From contig NZ_CYSR01000009.1 in assembly GCF_001458395.1 (NCBI RefSeq), positions 1 to 64,000 of the forward strand: a stretch of DNA of 64,000 nt, written 5' to 3'. This document shows, in pieces, positions 17,652 through 26,452 of the stretch. The first letter of the stretch is position 1, and the number at the start of each line of letters is the position of its first letter. The translations under genes were made by a program, and so were the position numbers. A model generated the notes under the pieces. It did not search any database. It was not told the DNA's origin and worked only from the letters and a program-made list of their open reading frames with translations. This DNA comes from Leisingera aquaemixtae. Lineage in GTDB: Bacteria; Pseudomonadota; Alphaproteobacteria; Rhodobacterales; Rhodobacteraceae.

Positions 17652-18905
17652 ATGCCCCAGATCACTGACCCTCTCCTTGACCAAATCCGCGCCCGTTTCG
17701 CCCAGGTGGACGAATGCCCCCAGCAGGGCCCGCGCGTGTTCTTCGAAAACGCCGGCGGCGCGCTGACGCTGAATGCGGTGGTGGAGACCTCCGCCCGCTA
17801 TGCCGCGATCCCCGACAACCAGGGCCGCGACAACCCCGGCAGCCATGAGCTGGTGCGGGTGATCGCCAAGGCCAAGGACGACATGCGCGTGATGATGAAC
17901 GCGCCGGGCGGCCAGTTCTTCGCGGGCGAAAGCGGCACCGAGCTGTTGTTCCGCCTGATCATGAACGCTTGCCTCGGCACCGCCGCGGGCGGCACCGTGC
18001 TGGGCTCCACGCTGGAGCATCCCGCGACCCGCTCCGCCTGCGCCCGCTGGGCCGGGGTGGCGCGGCAGACACACGTGCTGATCCCGCATGACGGTGCCAG
18101 CGGCACGATCACGGCGGAGGCTTATGCCCGTGCGGTCACGCCGGACACGGTTGTGGCAACCATAGTGCACACCTCTCCGGTCACCGGCATGGGCGTCGAT
18201 CTGGCCGCCTGCGCCGCTGCCATCCGAGAAACCGCGCCGGACTGCTTCATCATCGTTGACGGTATCCAGCACGCGGCCCACGGGCGTATCGACCTGACCG
18301 CCTATGGCGTCGATGGCTATGTGATCTCACCCTACAAGATGTTCTCGCGCCACGGCTATGGCCTCGCCTGGATCTCGGACCGGCTGACCGCCCTGCCGCA
18401 TAACGCGCTGATCGACGGGCCGGAAGACAACTGGGAAATGGGCACCCGCGACACCGGCAGCTATGCGACGCTGTCGGATGTGGCAAATTACCTGGAGTGG
18501 CTCGGCGGCGAGGTGAGCGATGCCACGGACCGGCGCGCTAAATTCGTGGCAGCGGGGGAGGCGATCCATGCCCATGAAAAGGCGCTGACCGATGCGATGA
18601 TCTTTGGCACCGGCAACCTGCCGGGGCTGGCCGAGATGGCGGGCGTCACCATTCTGGGCGGTGCGGACAATCCGGCGCGCGAGGGGCTGGTCTCCTTGAC
18701 CGTGGACGGCGTGCCCTCGGTGGAAGTGGTGAAGCGGCTGAACGAACAGGGCATCCGCACCCATCTGCGCAAGGCGGATCATTATTCCGGCAACATCCTG
18801 ACGCCGCTTGGCATGGAGGCTTGCGTGCGGGTCTCCATGTGCCACTACAACAGCGTCGGCGAAGTGGCGAAGTTCCTCGGCGTGATGAAAGAGATCACAG
18901 TTTAA
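17652..18905 (+). CDS. class V aminotransferase (cysteine desulfurase-like PLP enzyme)
   Basis: A 417-residue fold-type I PLP protein. FFENAGGALTL near residue 31 is typical of the class V/NifS-like group. The PLP Asp is in IVDGIQHAAH (D203), and the PLP lysine is K229 in SPYKMFSRHG. Canonical cysteine desulfurases carry a catalytic Cys in a C-terminal loop; I do not see a clear equivalent, which favours an aminotransferase, lyase or epimerase role. The ATG at 17652 begins the conserved region; the frame extends further upstream across a palindromic repeat and is unlikely to be translated there. Same strand as the TAXI operon, separated by 220 bp. Confidence 0.8.
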   Translation: MPQITDPLLDQIRARFAQVDECPQQGPRVFFENAGGALTLNAVVETSARYAAIPDNQGRDNPGSHELVRVIAKAKDDMRVMMNAPGGQFFAGESGTELLFRLIMNACLGTAAGGTVLGSTLEHPATRSACARWAGVARQTHVLIPHDGASGTITAEAYARAVTPDTVVATIVHTSPVTGMGVDLAACAAAIRETAPDCFIIVDGIQHAAHGRIDLTAYGVDGYVISPYKMFSRHGYGLAWISDRLTALPHNALIDGPEDNWEMGTRDTGSYATLSDVANYLEWLGGEVSDATDRRAKFVAAGEAIHAHEKALTDAMIFGTGNLPGLAEMAGVTILGGADNPAREGLVSLTVDGVPSVEVVKRLNEQGIRTHLRKADHYSGNILTPLGMEACVRVSMCHYNSVGEVAKFLGVMKEITV

Positions 18906-18931
18906 GGTCGCTCAATCTGGCAGCAAGTTGG

Positions 18932-19020
18932 CGCTGAGGGCAGCGCCCGGCCCTGGGTGGGTGCGTAAAAGCCCTCCCGTGGGGAGGGTCGGGCGCTGCC
19001 CGGCCTGTCGGCCAGGCGGT
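18932..19020 (+). repeat. long palindromic intergenic repeat, copy 4
   Basis: Outer arms GGGCAGCGCCCGGCCCT ... GGGTCGGGCGCTGCCC enclose GGGTGGGTGCG...CCCTCCC, followed by the variant terminal hairpin GGCCTGTCGGCC. It is the mirror image of copy 2 in orientation and interior. It lies 26 bp after the aminotransferase stop. Confidence 0.75.
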
Positions 19021-19201
19021 ACCTTTAGAAGCAGGGTGTTCCGTCCGCCTACCAATGACCCAACAAATCCGGGGCCATTGGGTCTGAATTCTTCACGGGT
19101 CATCCCGCGCCGCCGCCGCTAGGTTCGCCCGGAAGGATTTGGCGGCCCGCCCCGGCCTGCAGGGCGCGCTGTTACAGGCACGCAGGCAAGGGAAAACACG
19201 C

Positions 19202-21619
19202 ATGAAAACCCATGCACAGGCAGTTGTCATCGGCGGCGGGCTGGTCGGCTGCTCGATCCTCTACCATCTGGCGAAACTCGGCTGGAACGACGTGGTGCTG
19301 CTGGAACGCGATGAGCTGACCGCAGGCTCCACCTGGCACGCGGCGGCCAACATCCACGGGCTGCACGACAACAACAACGTGACCCGCATCCAGCACTACA
19401 CGATGAACCTGTATAAAGAGCTGGAGAAGGAAACCGGCCAGGGCTGCGGCGTGTTCCAGCCCGGCTCCCTGTATCTGGCCAAGACCGAGGAGCGCGAGCA
19501 CCAGCTGCGCCTGCAGGAGGCCAAGGCGAAATACTACGGCCTGAACTTCCATGAAGTCAGCCGCGAGCAGGCCAAGGAGCTGCACCCGCTGGCGCAGTTC
19601 GACGACATCCGCTGCATCATGTTCGAACCCGACGGCGGCAATGTGGATCCTTCGGGCGTGACCATGGCCTATGCCGCCGGCGCCCGCGCCATGGGCGCCC
19701 AGATCGAACGCTTCTGCCCGGTCATTGGCACCGAACAGCAGCCCGACGGCTCTTGGATCGTGAGGACCGCAAAGGGCGACATCCATGCGCAATGGGTGGT
19801 GAACGCTGGCGGCCTCTGGGGCCGCGAGGTGGCGGCGATGGCGGGCCTCACCCTGCCCCTGCAGCCGACTGAGCACCAGTATTTCGTCACTGAATCCATC
19901 GACGAGGTCGCCAAGCTGGGCCGCCGCTTGCCCTCGATTGCCGACCGTGATGGCGAATACTACTTCCGTCAGGAGGGCAACGGCTTCCTGATCGGCGCTT
20001 ATGAGAAGGACATGCGCTTCTGGGCCGAGGACGGCACCCCGCTGGACTTTGCGCACGAACTGTTCCCCGACGATCTGGACCGGATCATGGAAAACGTGAT
20101 CCGCGCCACCGAGCGGGTGCCCTGCGCCGAGACCGCTGGCGTCAAACGCGTCATCAACGGCCCGATGATCTGGTCGCCCGACTCCAACGCCATCTGGGGC
20201 CCGGTGCCGGAACTGAAGAACTACTTCTGCTGCACCGGCATCATTCCCGGCTTCTCGCAGTCCGGCGGCCTGGGCCTGCTGGCGGCGCAATGGATGATCG
20301 AGGGCGAGCCGCAGTACGACATGTTCGCCTGGGATCTGGCGCGCTTTGGCGACTGGGCCGACAAGAAATTCACCAAGGCCCGGGTCGAGGACCAGTACGC
20401 GCACCGGTTCGCCATCCACTTCCCGAACGAGGAACGCAGCGCCGGCCGCCCGGCCCGGGTGCGCCCGGCCTATGAGATGCAAAAGGAAATGGGAGGCGTC
20501 TTTGGCCTCAATTGCGGCTGGGAGCATCCGCTGTGGTTCTCCGGCACCCCCGGCACCCAGGACACCAACAGCTTCACCCGCCAGAACTGGTGGGAGCCGG
20601 TGGGGCGCGAGGTCAACATGCTGCGCGAGAACGTCGGCGTGATCGACATCTCCAACTTCGCCAACTACGTGATCAAGGGTCCGGGCGCGTTTGAGTGGCT
20701 GGACATGCTGGTGGCCAACAAAGTACCGACCGAGGTGGGCCGTAGCTGCCTCACCCCGCTGATCTCGGTCCGCGGCGGCGTGGCTGGTGACTTCACCATC
20801 ACCAAGGTGGCGAACGACGAATACATGATGGTCGGCTCCGGCATGGCGGAACGCTATCACCAGCGGTTCTTCAACATGGTCGAACTGCCGGAAGGCACCA
20901 CCTTTGAGGTCGCCACCAACCGCATCGCCGGTTTCAACGTGGCCGGTCCGAAATCGCGCGATATGCTGCAGCGGCTGACCAATGCCGACTTGTCGAACGA
21001 AGCCTTCCGCTTCATGCGTTCGCGCACCATCGACGTGGCCGGCGTGGAATGCCTGGCGATCCGCGTCTCATTCACCGGCGATCTGGGCTGGGAGCTGCAC
21101 TGCGCCGAAGGCGATCAGGTCAAGCTGTATTCGGCTCTGCTGGCAGCGGCGGCAGACTTCGGCGGCGGCCCGGTTGGCGGCCGTGCCCTCGGCTCCCTGC
21201 GGATCGAGAAGGGTTATGGCTCCTGGGGCCGCGAGTACAGCCAGGAATACTGGCCGCAGGAGGTTGGCCTTGCCGGTCTTATCAAGCTGGACAAGGATTT
21301 CCTCAACAAGGACGCCTATCTGAAGGTCAAGGACAACGTCCCGCGCGAAGTGCTCTCGGCCTTTGAAATTGACGCGGTGAACGACGCCGACGCCTCCGGC
21401 GGTGAACCCATCTTCACGCCCGAAGGCAAACCGGCCGGGCGGGTGACCTCCGGTGCCTACGGCTACTCCGCGGGCAAGTCGCTGGCGCTGGGGTATGCCA
21501 ACCCGGCGGTCGCGGGGCCGGGGGATGCGGTTGAGGTGTTCATCCTCGGCAAGCCGCACAAGGCGCGCATTCTGGAAGCGGCAGCCTTTGATCCTTCGGG
21601 TTCACGGCTGCGGGCCTGA
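19202..21619 (+). CDS. FAD-dependent dehydrogenase with GcvT domain (dimethylglycine/sarcosine dehydrogenase-like)
   Basis: An 805-residue two-domain enzyme. Residues about 1-380 form an FAD domain (QAVVIGGGLVGCSILYHL) in which H46 of GSTWHAA is the position used for covalent FAD in dimethylglycine and sarcosine dehydrogenases. Residues about 430-805 form a GcvT/aminomethyltransferase-type folate domain (NVGVIDISNFANYVIKGPGA, DLGWELH). Members demethylate methylated glycines and transfer the one-carbon unit to tetrahydrofolate. The substrate may be dimethylglycine, sarcosine or another N-methyl compound common in marine settings. Start at 19202 with an AAGGGA ribosome site. It is a stand-alone gene flanked by palindromic repeats. 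Confidence 0.87.
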   Translation: MKTHAQAVVIGGGLVGCSILYHLAKLGWNDVVLLERDELTAGSTWHAAANIHGLHDNNNVTRIQHYTMNLYKELEKETGQGCGVFQPGSLYLAKTEEREHQLRLQEAKAKYYGLNFHEVSREQAKELHPLAQFDDIRCIMFEPDGGNVDPSGVTMAYAAGARAMGAQIERFCPVIGTEQQPDGSWIVRTAKGDIHAQWVVNAGGLWGREVAAMAGLTLPLQPTEHQYFVTESIDEVAKLGRRLPSIADRDGEYYFRQEGNGFLIGAYEKDMRFWAEDGTPLDFAHELFPDDLDRIMENVIRATERVPCAETAGVKRVINGPMIWSPDSNAIWGPVPELKNYFCCTGIIPGFSQSGGLGLLAAQWMIEGEPQYDMFAWDLARFGDWADKKFTKARVEDQYAHRFAIHFPNEERSAGRPARVRPAYEMQKEMGGVFGLNCGWEHPLWFSGTPGTQDTNSFTRQNWWEPVGREVNMLRENVGVIDISNFANYVIKGPGAFEWLDMLVANKVPTEVGRSCLTPLISVRGGVAGDFTITKVANDEYMMVGSGMAERYHQRFFNMVELPEGTTFEVATNRIAGFNVAGPKSRDMLQRLTNADLSNEAFRFMRSRTIDVAGVECLAIRVSFTGDLGWELHCAEGDQVKLYSALLAAAADFGGGPVGGRALGSLRIEKGYGSWGREYSQEYWPQEVGLAGLIKLDKDFLNKDAYLKVKDNVPREVLSAFEIDAVNDADASGGEPIFTPEGKPAGRVTSGAYGYSAGKSLALGYANPAVAGPGDAVEVFILGKPHKARILEAAAFDPSGSRLRA

Positions 21620-21637
21620 GGCACTGCGACAAGAAAA

Positions 21638-21661
21638 CGGGCCGCTTGAGGTGGCGGCCCG
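21638..21661 (+). terminator. terminator-like hairpin after the FAD-GcvT gene
   Basis: CGGGCCGC and GCGGCCCG pair perfectly around an 8-nt loop, 18 bp after the stop codon, followed by AATAAAT rather than a U-run. Confidence 0.5.
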
Positions 21662-21675
21662 AATAAATACGCAAA

Positions 21676-21756
21676 GGGCAGTGCCCGACCGCGGGCGGAA
21701 GCGAAGCGCCCGCCCATGGGGGCGGTCGGGCGCTGCCCGGCCTTCAGCCGGGCGGG
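21676..21756 (+). repeat. long palindromic intergenic repeat, copy 5
   Basis: GGGCAGTGCCCGACCGC and GCGGTCGGGCGCTGCCC form the outer stem, the inner stem is GGGCGG...CGCCCGCCC, and GGCCTTCAGCCGGGCGG follows. The interior is nearly identical to copy 1, whereas copies 2 and 4 share another interior. It lies between the convergent FAD-GcvT gene and the Doc toxin gene. Confidence 0.75.
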
Positions 21757-21775
21757 TCATAACTGTTGGCAAGAG

Positions 21776-22162
21776 CTATACAGGCACCATCCCTGCCGTC
21801 AGCCACTCCGCAAATGCGGCCTCGTCCACATCACCGGTGGCGAGGTCTTCCATCATCCGCACGCCCTCCACCGGGTCCGGGCGGAACTGATAGCCATTGA
21901 GGCGCAGAAAGGTCACGGCGGTCACAAACGCCGTGCGCTTGTTGCCATCGACAAAGGCATGGGCCTTGGCGATGCCGAACGCATACGCCGCTGCAACCTC
22001 TGCCACCCCGGCATCCGAATAGGCCGCCAGGTTCATCGCCCGTGCGCAGCCCATCTCCAGCAGCGCCCTGTCACGCATCCCCGCCGCACCGCCGTGGCGG
22101 GCAATCTGCCGGTCATGAATGACAGTCACCGCCGCCAGCGGCACCCATTTATAGCTGCTCAC
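21776..22162 (-). CDS. doc: Doc/Fic-type toxin of a toxin-antitoxin pair
   Basis: A 128-residue Fic-fold protein. The catalytic loop HAFVDGNKR is at residues 68-76, the HxFx[D/N]GNKR motif that in Doc phosphorylates elongation factor Tu and halts translation (family knowledge). The start is GTG at 22162 and overlaps the stop of the upstream antitoxin gene by 4 bp, giving coupled translation with antitoxin first. Length and motif match Doc of phage P1 and its chromosomal relatives. On a RepABC replicon it may contribute to plasmid maintenance. Confidence 0.88.
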   Translation of the reverse strand: MSSYKWVPLAAVTVIHDRQIARHGGAAGMRDRALLEMGCARAMNLAAYSDAGVAEVAAAYAFGIAKAHAFVDGNKRTAFVTAVTFLRLNGYQFRPDPVEGVRMMEDLATGDVDEAAFAEWLTAGMVPV

Positions 22163-22383
22163 GCAAGCGCCTGAAGCAGATCGCGGTTCTCATCCATCAC
22201 GATCTCAGCCGCCGCCAGCGCCTCGGCCACGGACGGGTCATGCGCCATCACCTTGAGGCTGCCGTCATCGCCGCGCACCACAAACAGGGTGTCGCCCTCC
22301 TTGGCGTCCAGCATCGTCAGCATCTCCGTGGTCAGGGTGATGACAGCGGAGTTTCCGACTTTTCTGATCTTGGTCTCAATCAT
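22159..22383 (-). CDS. AbrB/MazE-type antitoxin partner of Doc
   Basis: A 74-residue protein. The N-terminal ~45 residues (ETKIRKVGNSAVITLTTEMLTMLDAKEGDTLFVV) are a SpoVT-AbrB/MazE swapped-hairpin DNA-binding domain. The C-terminal ~30 residues (DPSVAEALAAAEIVMDENRDLLQALA) would be the toxin-binding tail. Classical Doc partners are Phd/YefM proteins, so this is a cross-family pairing, though Doc with AbrB-type antitoxins is also known. It likely represses its own promoter through the GTATATAC repeats just upstream. Confidence 0.82.
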   Translation of the reverse strand: MIETKIRKVGNSAVITLTTEMLTMLDAKEGDTLFVVRGDDGSLKVMAHDPSVAEALAAAEIVMDENRDLLQALA

Positions 22384-22396
22384 TGTCAGGCCCTTT

Positions 22397-22416
22397 GTAT
22401 ATATACCCGTATATAC
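22397..22416 (-). promoter_or_regulatory. twin GTATATAC operator upstream of the toxin-antitoxin operon
   Basis: GTATATATAC and GTATATAC, each self-complementary and separated by 2 bp, lie 14-33 bp upstream of the antitoxin start in an otherwise GC-rich region. The placement over the promoter and ribosome-site area is typical of toxin-antitoxin autoregulation. The operator role is inferred. Confidence 0.5.
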
Positions 22417-22464
22417 GCGAAGCGCCGCTGGAATTCAATGTCCGCGGCACACGGCGGTCAGGCG

Positions 22465-23352
22465 CTACAGCTCCATCTCCGCCGCAGCCTTCAAGAGCCA
22501 GGTCTTGAAATGCTTGGCCGAGGGTGTGGCCGCCTTGTCCTTGAAGGTGGCGAAATAGGTCCAGGGGCAGTCGAGGTCAAACGCGAACGGCTCCACCAGC
22601 CGCCCGCTGGCCACCTGCTGGCGCACCAGTGATTTGGGCAGCACGACGCATCCCAGCGCATTGGCCGCAAACTCCAGCCCCATGTTGGAGGAGTTGGTCT
22701 GCAACCCGCCCTTATGCTCAATCCCGGTCAGGCCGAAGTGCTTGGCGATCCTCTCCCAATAGACCGGGCGGCCCAGGATGTGGATCAGCTTGGCCTCCGC
22801 CAGCTGTTCGGGCCGGGTCAGAACCTCGCCGCCGGCCCGGTAATCCGGCGCGCACACCAGCGCCAGCTTCTCGTCCCACAGCTTCACCGCCGGGCCCATC
22901 ACATCATCCACGTGGTTGATGGTGATCGAGATGTCGGAGACGTTGGTCTCCACATCCACCCAGATCGTGCTGTGAATGGTCAGGTCGATGTCCGGGTGCG
23001 CCTTGGTGAACCCGTCGACCACGCCGATCAGCCATTTCTCCGCCAGGCTGACCGGGCAGGAGATCACCACCTCCCGCTTGTGGCTTTGCGAAATCAGCAG
23101 CTGAGTGGCTGAATCAATCTCCTGCAGCGCATGGCGGACCGAGGGCAGATAGGCCTCGCCCACATCGGTCAGCGACAGCGAGCGCGGATGGCGCACGAAC
23201 AGCGGCCGGCCGATGAATTCCTCCAGGCTGCGCACGTGGTTGGAGACAGCGGACTGGGTGCAGTTCAGCTCATCCGCCGCCGAGGTGAAGCTGAGGTAGC
23301 GCGCCGCAGCCTCGAAAGAGCGCAGGAAGGTCAGATGGGGGAGATTCTTCAT
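22465..23352 (-). CDS. LysR-family transcriptional regulator (GcvA-like)
   Basis: A 295-residue LysR protein with the HTH at about residues 4-63 (LTFLRSFEAAARYLSFTSAADELNCTQSAVSNHVRSLE). ATG at 23352 chosen because the HTH begins four residues later; the longer frame upstream adds 38 non-conserved residues. It is divergent from the MmgE/PrpD gene (209 bp between starts) and is its likely regulator. Confidence 0.86.
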   Translation of the reverse strand: MKNLPHLTFLRSFEAAARYLSFTSAADELNCTQSAVSNHVRSLEEFIGRPLFVRHPRSLSLTDVGEAYLPSVRHALQEIDSATQLLISQSHKREVVISCPVSLAEKWLIGVVDGFTKAHPDIDLTIHSTIWVDVETNVSDISITINHVDDVMGPAVKLWDEKLALVCAPDYRAGGEVLTRPEQLAEAKLIHILGRPVYWERIAKHFGLTGIEHKGGLQTNSSNMGLEFAANALGCVVLPKSLVRQQVASGRLVEPFAFDLDCPWTYFATFKDKAATPSAKHFKTWLLKAAAEMEL

Positions 23353-23561
23353 CACGCAGTCCGCTGGCGGTTTCGGGGCCATGTTCACATGCTTTGGAAT
23401 GCGCCGCAATTCCCAAGGGTTAGCGGCCCGCGATGGCCGGAAAGCGTCGTTTGGTGCGCATTTCACGAAATATCCCGGCCCTAAGACCCCGGTTTCTTTG
23501 CGGGTCAGCGGACCCCGGACAGCCTAGCCTGACGCGGGAAACGCCCTGCGAAAGATCCGCC

Positions 23562-24914
23562 ATGACCGCCGCCTTCGACCGTGCCGCCGATTTCATCTTC
23601 GGGCTCACCCCCGCCGCCCTGCCGGATACCACCCGCCAGGCGGCGGCGCTGATGTTCTTGGACACCATTGGCATCACCATCGGCGCCACCCCGATGGAGG
23701 CCGGCCGCATCGCCCGCGACACCGCCGTGGCGCTTTACGGCTGCGGCGAGGAGGGGCTGGGCGCCCGCCTGATGTTCGACGGCCGCCGGGTCAGCGCCGC
23801 AGGCGCCGCCTATGCCGCCGCCACCGCCACCGACAATCTGGACGGCCATGACGGCTATGCTCCGACCAAGGGCCACATCGGCGTGGCGGTGATCCCGGCC
23901 ATCGCGGCGCTGGCGGAAACCGTGCCGGACTTCTCCGGTCCTGAGGCACTGGCGATCACCACCGTCGGCTATGAGCTGTCAGGCCGCGCCGCGCTGTCGC
24001 TGCATGCCACCGTCAGCGATTACCACACCTCTGGCGCCTGGAACGCGCTGGGGGTGGCGACGGTGGCGGCGCGGATGCGCGGGCTGTCCCGCGCCCAGCT
24101 GCGCGAGGCGCTGGGAATTGCCGAATTCCACGGCCCCCGCAGCCAGATGATGCGCGAGATCGCCAGTCCCACGATGCTGCATGACGGCTCCGGCTGGGGC
24201 GCGCTGGCCGGGATGTCGGCGGCGGTTCTGGCCGGGAAAGGCTTTACCGGCGCCCCCGCGATCACCATCGAGGAAGACCGGGTGGCTGAGCACTGGCAGG
24301 ACCTCGGCAGCTTCTGGCAGATGGAGCATCAGTATGTGAAGCCCTACCCGGTCTGCCGCTGGGCCCATGCCCCGATCGACGCGCTGCGGCAGGTGATGCT
24401 GGAGCACGGTCTGTCTCATGACCAGCTGGCCAGAATCCGCATCAGCACCTTCCACGAAAGCGCCTGCCTCTACCCCGGCATCCCCGTCACCACCAGCCAG
24501 GCGCAGTACTCGCTGGGCTTTGCCGTGGCGGTGCAGGCGGCATATGGCCGGATCGGGGTCGAGCATATCTCCGGCGCGGGCCTTTCCGACCCGCTGGTTG
24601 CTTCGATCCACGAGCGGATTTCGGTCGCGGAGGCCGCGCGCCATTCGGTCCGCTTCCCGGCCTGCCGGGTTGCGGATGTGGTGGTGACGCTGACTGACGG
24701 GCGGGTGATCGAGTCCGGCGATGTCCACGCCCGCGGCGGCCCCGAAGCACCGTTTTCCCGACAGGACGTTGAGCGCAAGTTCATGGAGTTCGCCGCCCCC
24801 GTGCTGGGCGCGGCCCGCGCCAGCGCAATCCGCGATGCGGTTCTGGGGTTCACCCGAGACGGCAGCAAGTTCTCGGATCTGAGCCGCCTGATCTATGGCG
24901 CGCCCGCCGTCTGA
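23562..24914 (+). CDS. MmgE/PrpD family protein
   Basis: A 450-residue protein of the MmgE/PrpD family, which includes 2-methylcitrate dehydratase, cis-aconitate decarboxylase and iminodisuccinate epimerase. Recognisable segments are LMFLDTIGITIGAT near the N terminus, ATDNLDGHDGYAPTKGHIGVAVIPA with its conserved His/Lys, and HQYVKPYPVCRWAHAPIDAL in the middle. No prpB, prpC or acnD is nearby, so a methylcitrate-cycle role is not supported. The substrate is unknown. Divergent LysR gene upstream; a perfect GC palindrome follows the stop. Confidence 0.85.
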   Translation: MTAAFDRAADFIFGLTPAALPDTTRQAAALMFLDTIGITIGATPMEAGRIARDTAVALYGCGEEGLGARLMFDGRRVSAAGAAYAAATATDNLDGHDGYAPTKGHIGVAVIPAIAALAETVPDFSGPEALAITTVGYELSGRAALSLHATVSDYHTSGAWNALGVATVAARMRGLSRAQLREALGIAEFHGPRSQMMREIASPTMLHDGSGWGALAGMSAAVLAGKGFTGAPAITIEEDRVAEHWQDLGSFWQMEHQYVKPYPVCRWAHAPIDALRQVMLEHGLSHDQLARIRISTFHESACLYPGIPVTTSQAQYSLGFAVAVQAAYGRIGVEHISGAGLSDPLVASIHERISVAEAARHSVRFPACRVADVVVTLTDGRVIESGDVHARGGPEAPFSRQDVERKFMEFAAPVLGAARASAIRDAVLGFTRDGSKFSDLSRLIYGAPAV

Positions 24915-24964
24915 GCAAAAGGATAACGGCCTGGCAGGCGCAGGTGTGCGATGAGAGAGAGGGG

Positions 24965-24984
24965 GCGAGGGGCCGGCCCCTCGC
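24965..24984. terminator. bidirectional terminator-like palindrome
   Basis: GCGAGGGGCCGGCCCCTCGC is a perfect 20-nt palindrome between the convergent MmgE/PrpD and aldehyde dehydrogenase genes. Such GC-rich hairpins are common between convergent genes in Rhodobacteraceae. Confidence 0.55.
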
Positions 24985-25030
24985 GCTCCCCGGAGTATTT
25001 CGGGAAAGATGAAAGCCCTGAGGCGCGGCC

Positions 25031-26452
25031 TCAGCCGAAATGCAGGGTTTTCACTTCCTGATAATCTTCCAGCCCCATCATCCCGCCTTCGCGGCCATTG
25101 CCGGACTGCTTGTAGCCGCCGAAGGGCGAGCCGTAATTGAAGCCGCCGCCGTTGATATGCACAGCCCCCGCGCGCAGCCGGGCGGCCACCCGTTCGGCGC
25201 GGTCCGGATCGCCGGTCTGCAGATAGGCGGCCAGGCCGTAAGGCGTATCATTGGCGATGCGGATCGCGTCCTCCTCGTCCTCGAAGGGGATGATCACCAG
25301 CACCGGGCCGAAGATCTCCTGCCGGGCGATGGCCATGTCATTGGTCACATCGGCAAAGATGGTGGGGCGCACGTACCAGCCCGCGTCCAGCCCGCCGGGC
25401 CGGCCCAGGCCGCCGGCCAGCACGGTGGCGCCCTCGTCGATGCCGGTCTGGATCATGCTCTGCACCCGGTCGAACTGGATCTGATCGAACATCGGGCCGA
25501 TGTGATCGCCCTCCTCCTCCGGATCGCCGACGGCCTGGCCCTGTGCTGCGGCCCTGGCGATGTCCAGCACTTCATCGTAGCAGCTTTGCTCCACCAGCAT
25601 CCGGGTCGGCGCGTCGCAGCTTTGCCCCGTGTTGTAAAAGCACTCCAGCACCGAGGCGGTGACCCGTTCCTCCAGGTCGGCATCGGCAAACACCAGGTTC
25701 GGGGATTTGCCGCCCAGTTCCAGCGTCACCCGCTTGACGGTATCGGCGGCGTCCTTGGAAACCGCGATGCCCGCCTTGGTCGAGCCGGTGAAGGACATCA
25801 TGTCGATACCGGGATGCCGCGACAGGCCTGCGCCAACGGTCGGGCCGTCGCCGTGGATCAGGTTGAACACCCCCGCCGGAAAGCCCGCGTCATGGATCAT
25901 CTGGGCGTAAACGGCGGCTGACATCGGCGTATGCTCCGACGGTTTCAGCACGCAGGTGCAGCCCGTGGCCAGCGCCGGCAGCACCTTCAATGCGATCTGG
26001 TTCACCGGCCAGTTCCACGGCGTGATCAGGCCGCAGACCCCGATCGGCTCGCGCACCAGGATGTCGCCGTTGGGCAGCGTCTCGCGCAGCTCCTGGGCTT
26101 TCAGCGCGTCCAGGATGGCTTCCAGATGCCCGGTCCCCGAATCGGCCTGGGCCTCGCGCGCCATCGTGATCGGCGCGCCCATTTCGGCCCGCATCGCCTG
26201 CGCCAGCACTTCGCGCCGCTCCTTGCTGAGTTCCAGCAGCTTCTCCAGCAGCGCGATCCGCTCCTCCCGCGAGGTCCGGGAGTAGCTGGCGAACGCCTCC
26301 CTGGCGGCCGCGACAGCCGCGTCCACATCCATGTCATCTCCGAGGATGATCGTGCCGATCCGCTCCTCCGTTGCCGGGTTCATCACCGGGAATTCCCGGG
26401 TCGAATGCGGCGTCACCCAGGCGCCGCCGATATAGAATTTTTGCAGGTCCAT
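25031..26452 (-). CDS. NAD(P)-dependent aldehyde dehydrogenase
   Basis: A 473-residue aldehyde dehydrogenase superfamily member. It shows PWNWPVNQIALKVLPALATGCTCVLKPSE (cofactor-binding Asn and Lys), FTGSTKAGIAV, the catalytic Glu segment LELGGKSPN, and the catalytic Cys in NTGQSCDAPTR. It oxidises an aldehyde to the carboxylate. No adjacent gene reveals the substrate. ATG at 26452 chosen because MDLQKFYIGGAWV is the typical family N terminus. Confidence 0.87.
   Translation of the reverse strand: MDLQKFYIGGAWVTPHSTREFPVMNPATEERIGTIILGDDMDVDAAVAAAREAFASYSRTSREERIALLEKLLELSKERREVLAQAMRAEMGAPITMAREAQADSGTGHLEAILDALKAQELRETLPNGDILVREPIGVCGLITPWNWPVNQIALKVLPALATGCTCVLKPSEHTPMSAAVYAQMIHDAGFPAGVFNLIHGDGPTVGAGLSRHPGIDMMSFTGSTKAGIAVSKDAADTVKRVTLELGGKSPNLVFADADLEERVTASVLECFYNTGQSCDAPTRMLVEQSCYDEVLDIARAAAQGQAVGDPEEEGDHIGPMFDQIQFDRVQSMIQTGIDEGATVLAGGLGRPGGLDAGWYVRPTIFADVTNDMAIARQEIFGPVLVIIPFEDEEDAIRIANDTPYGLAAYLQTGDPDRAERVAARLRAGAVHINGGGFNYGSPFGGYKQSGNGREGGMMGLEDYQEVKTLHFG

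Noticed and set aside
23562-24914. Methylcitrate-cycle prpD
   Set aside because: No prpB, prpC or acnD genes are near, and the family contains several other activities.
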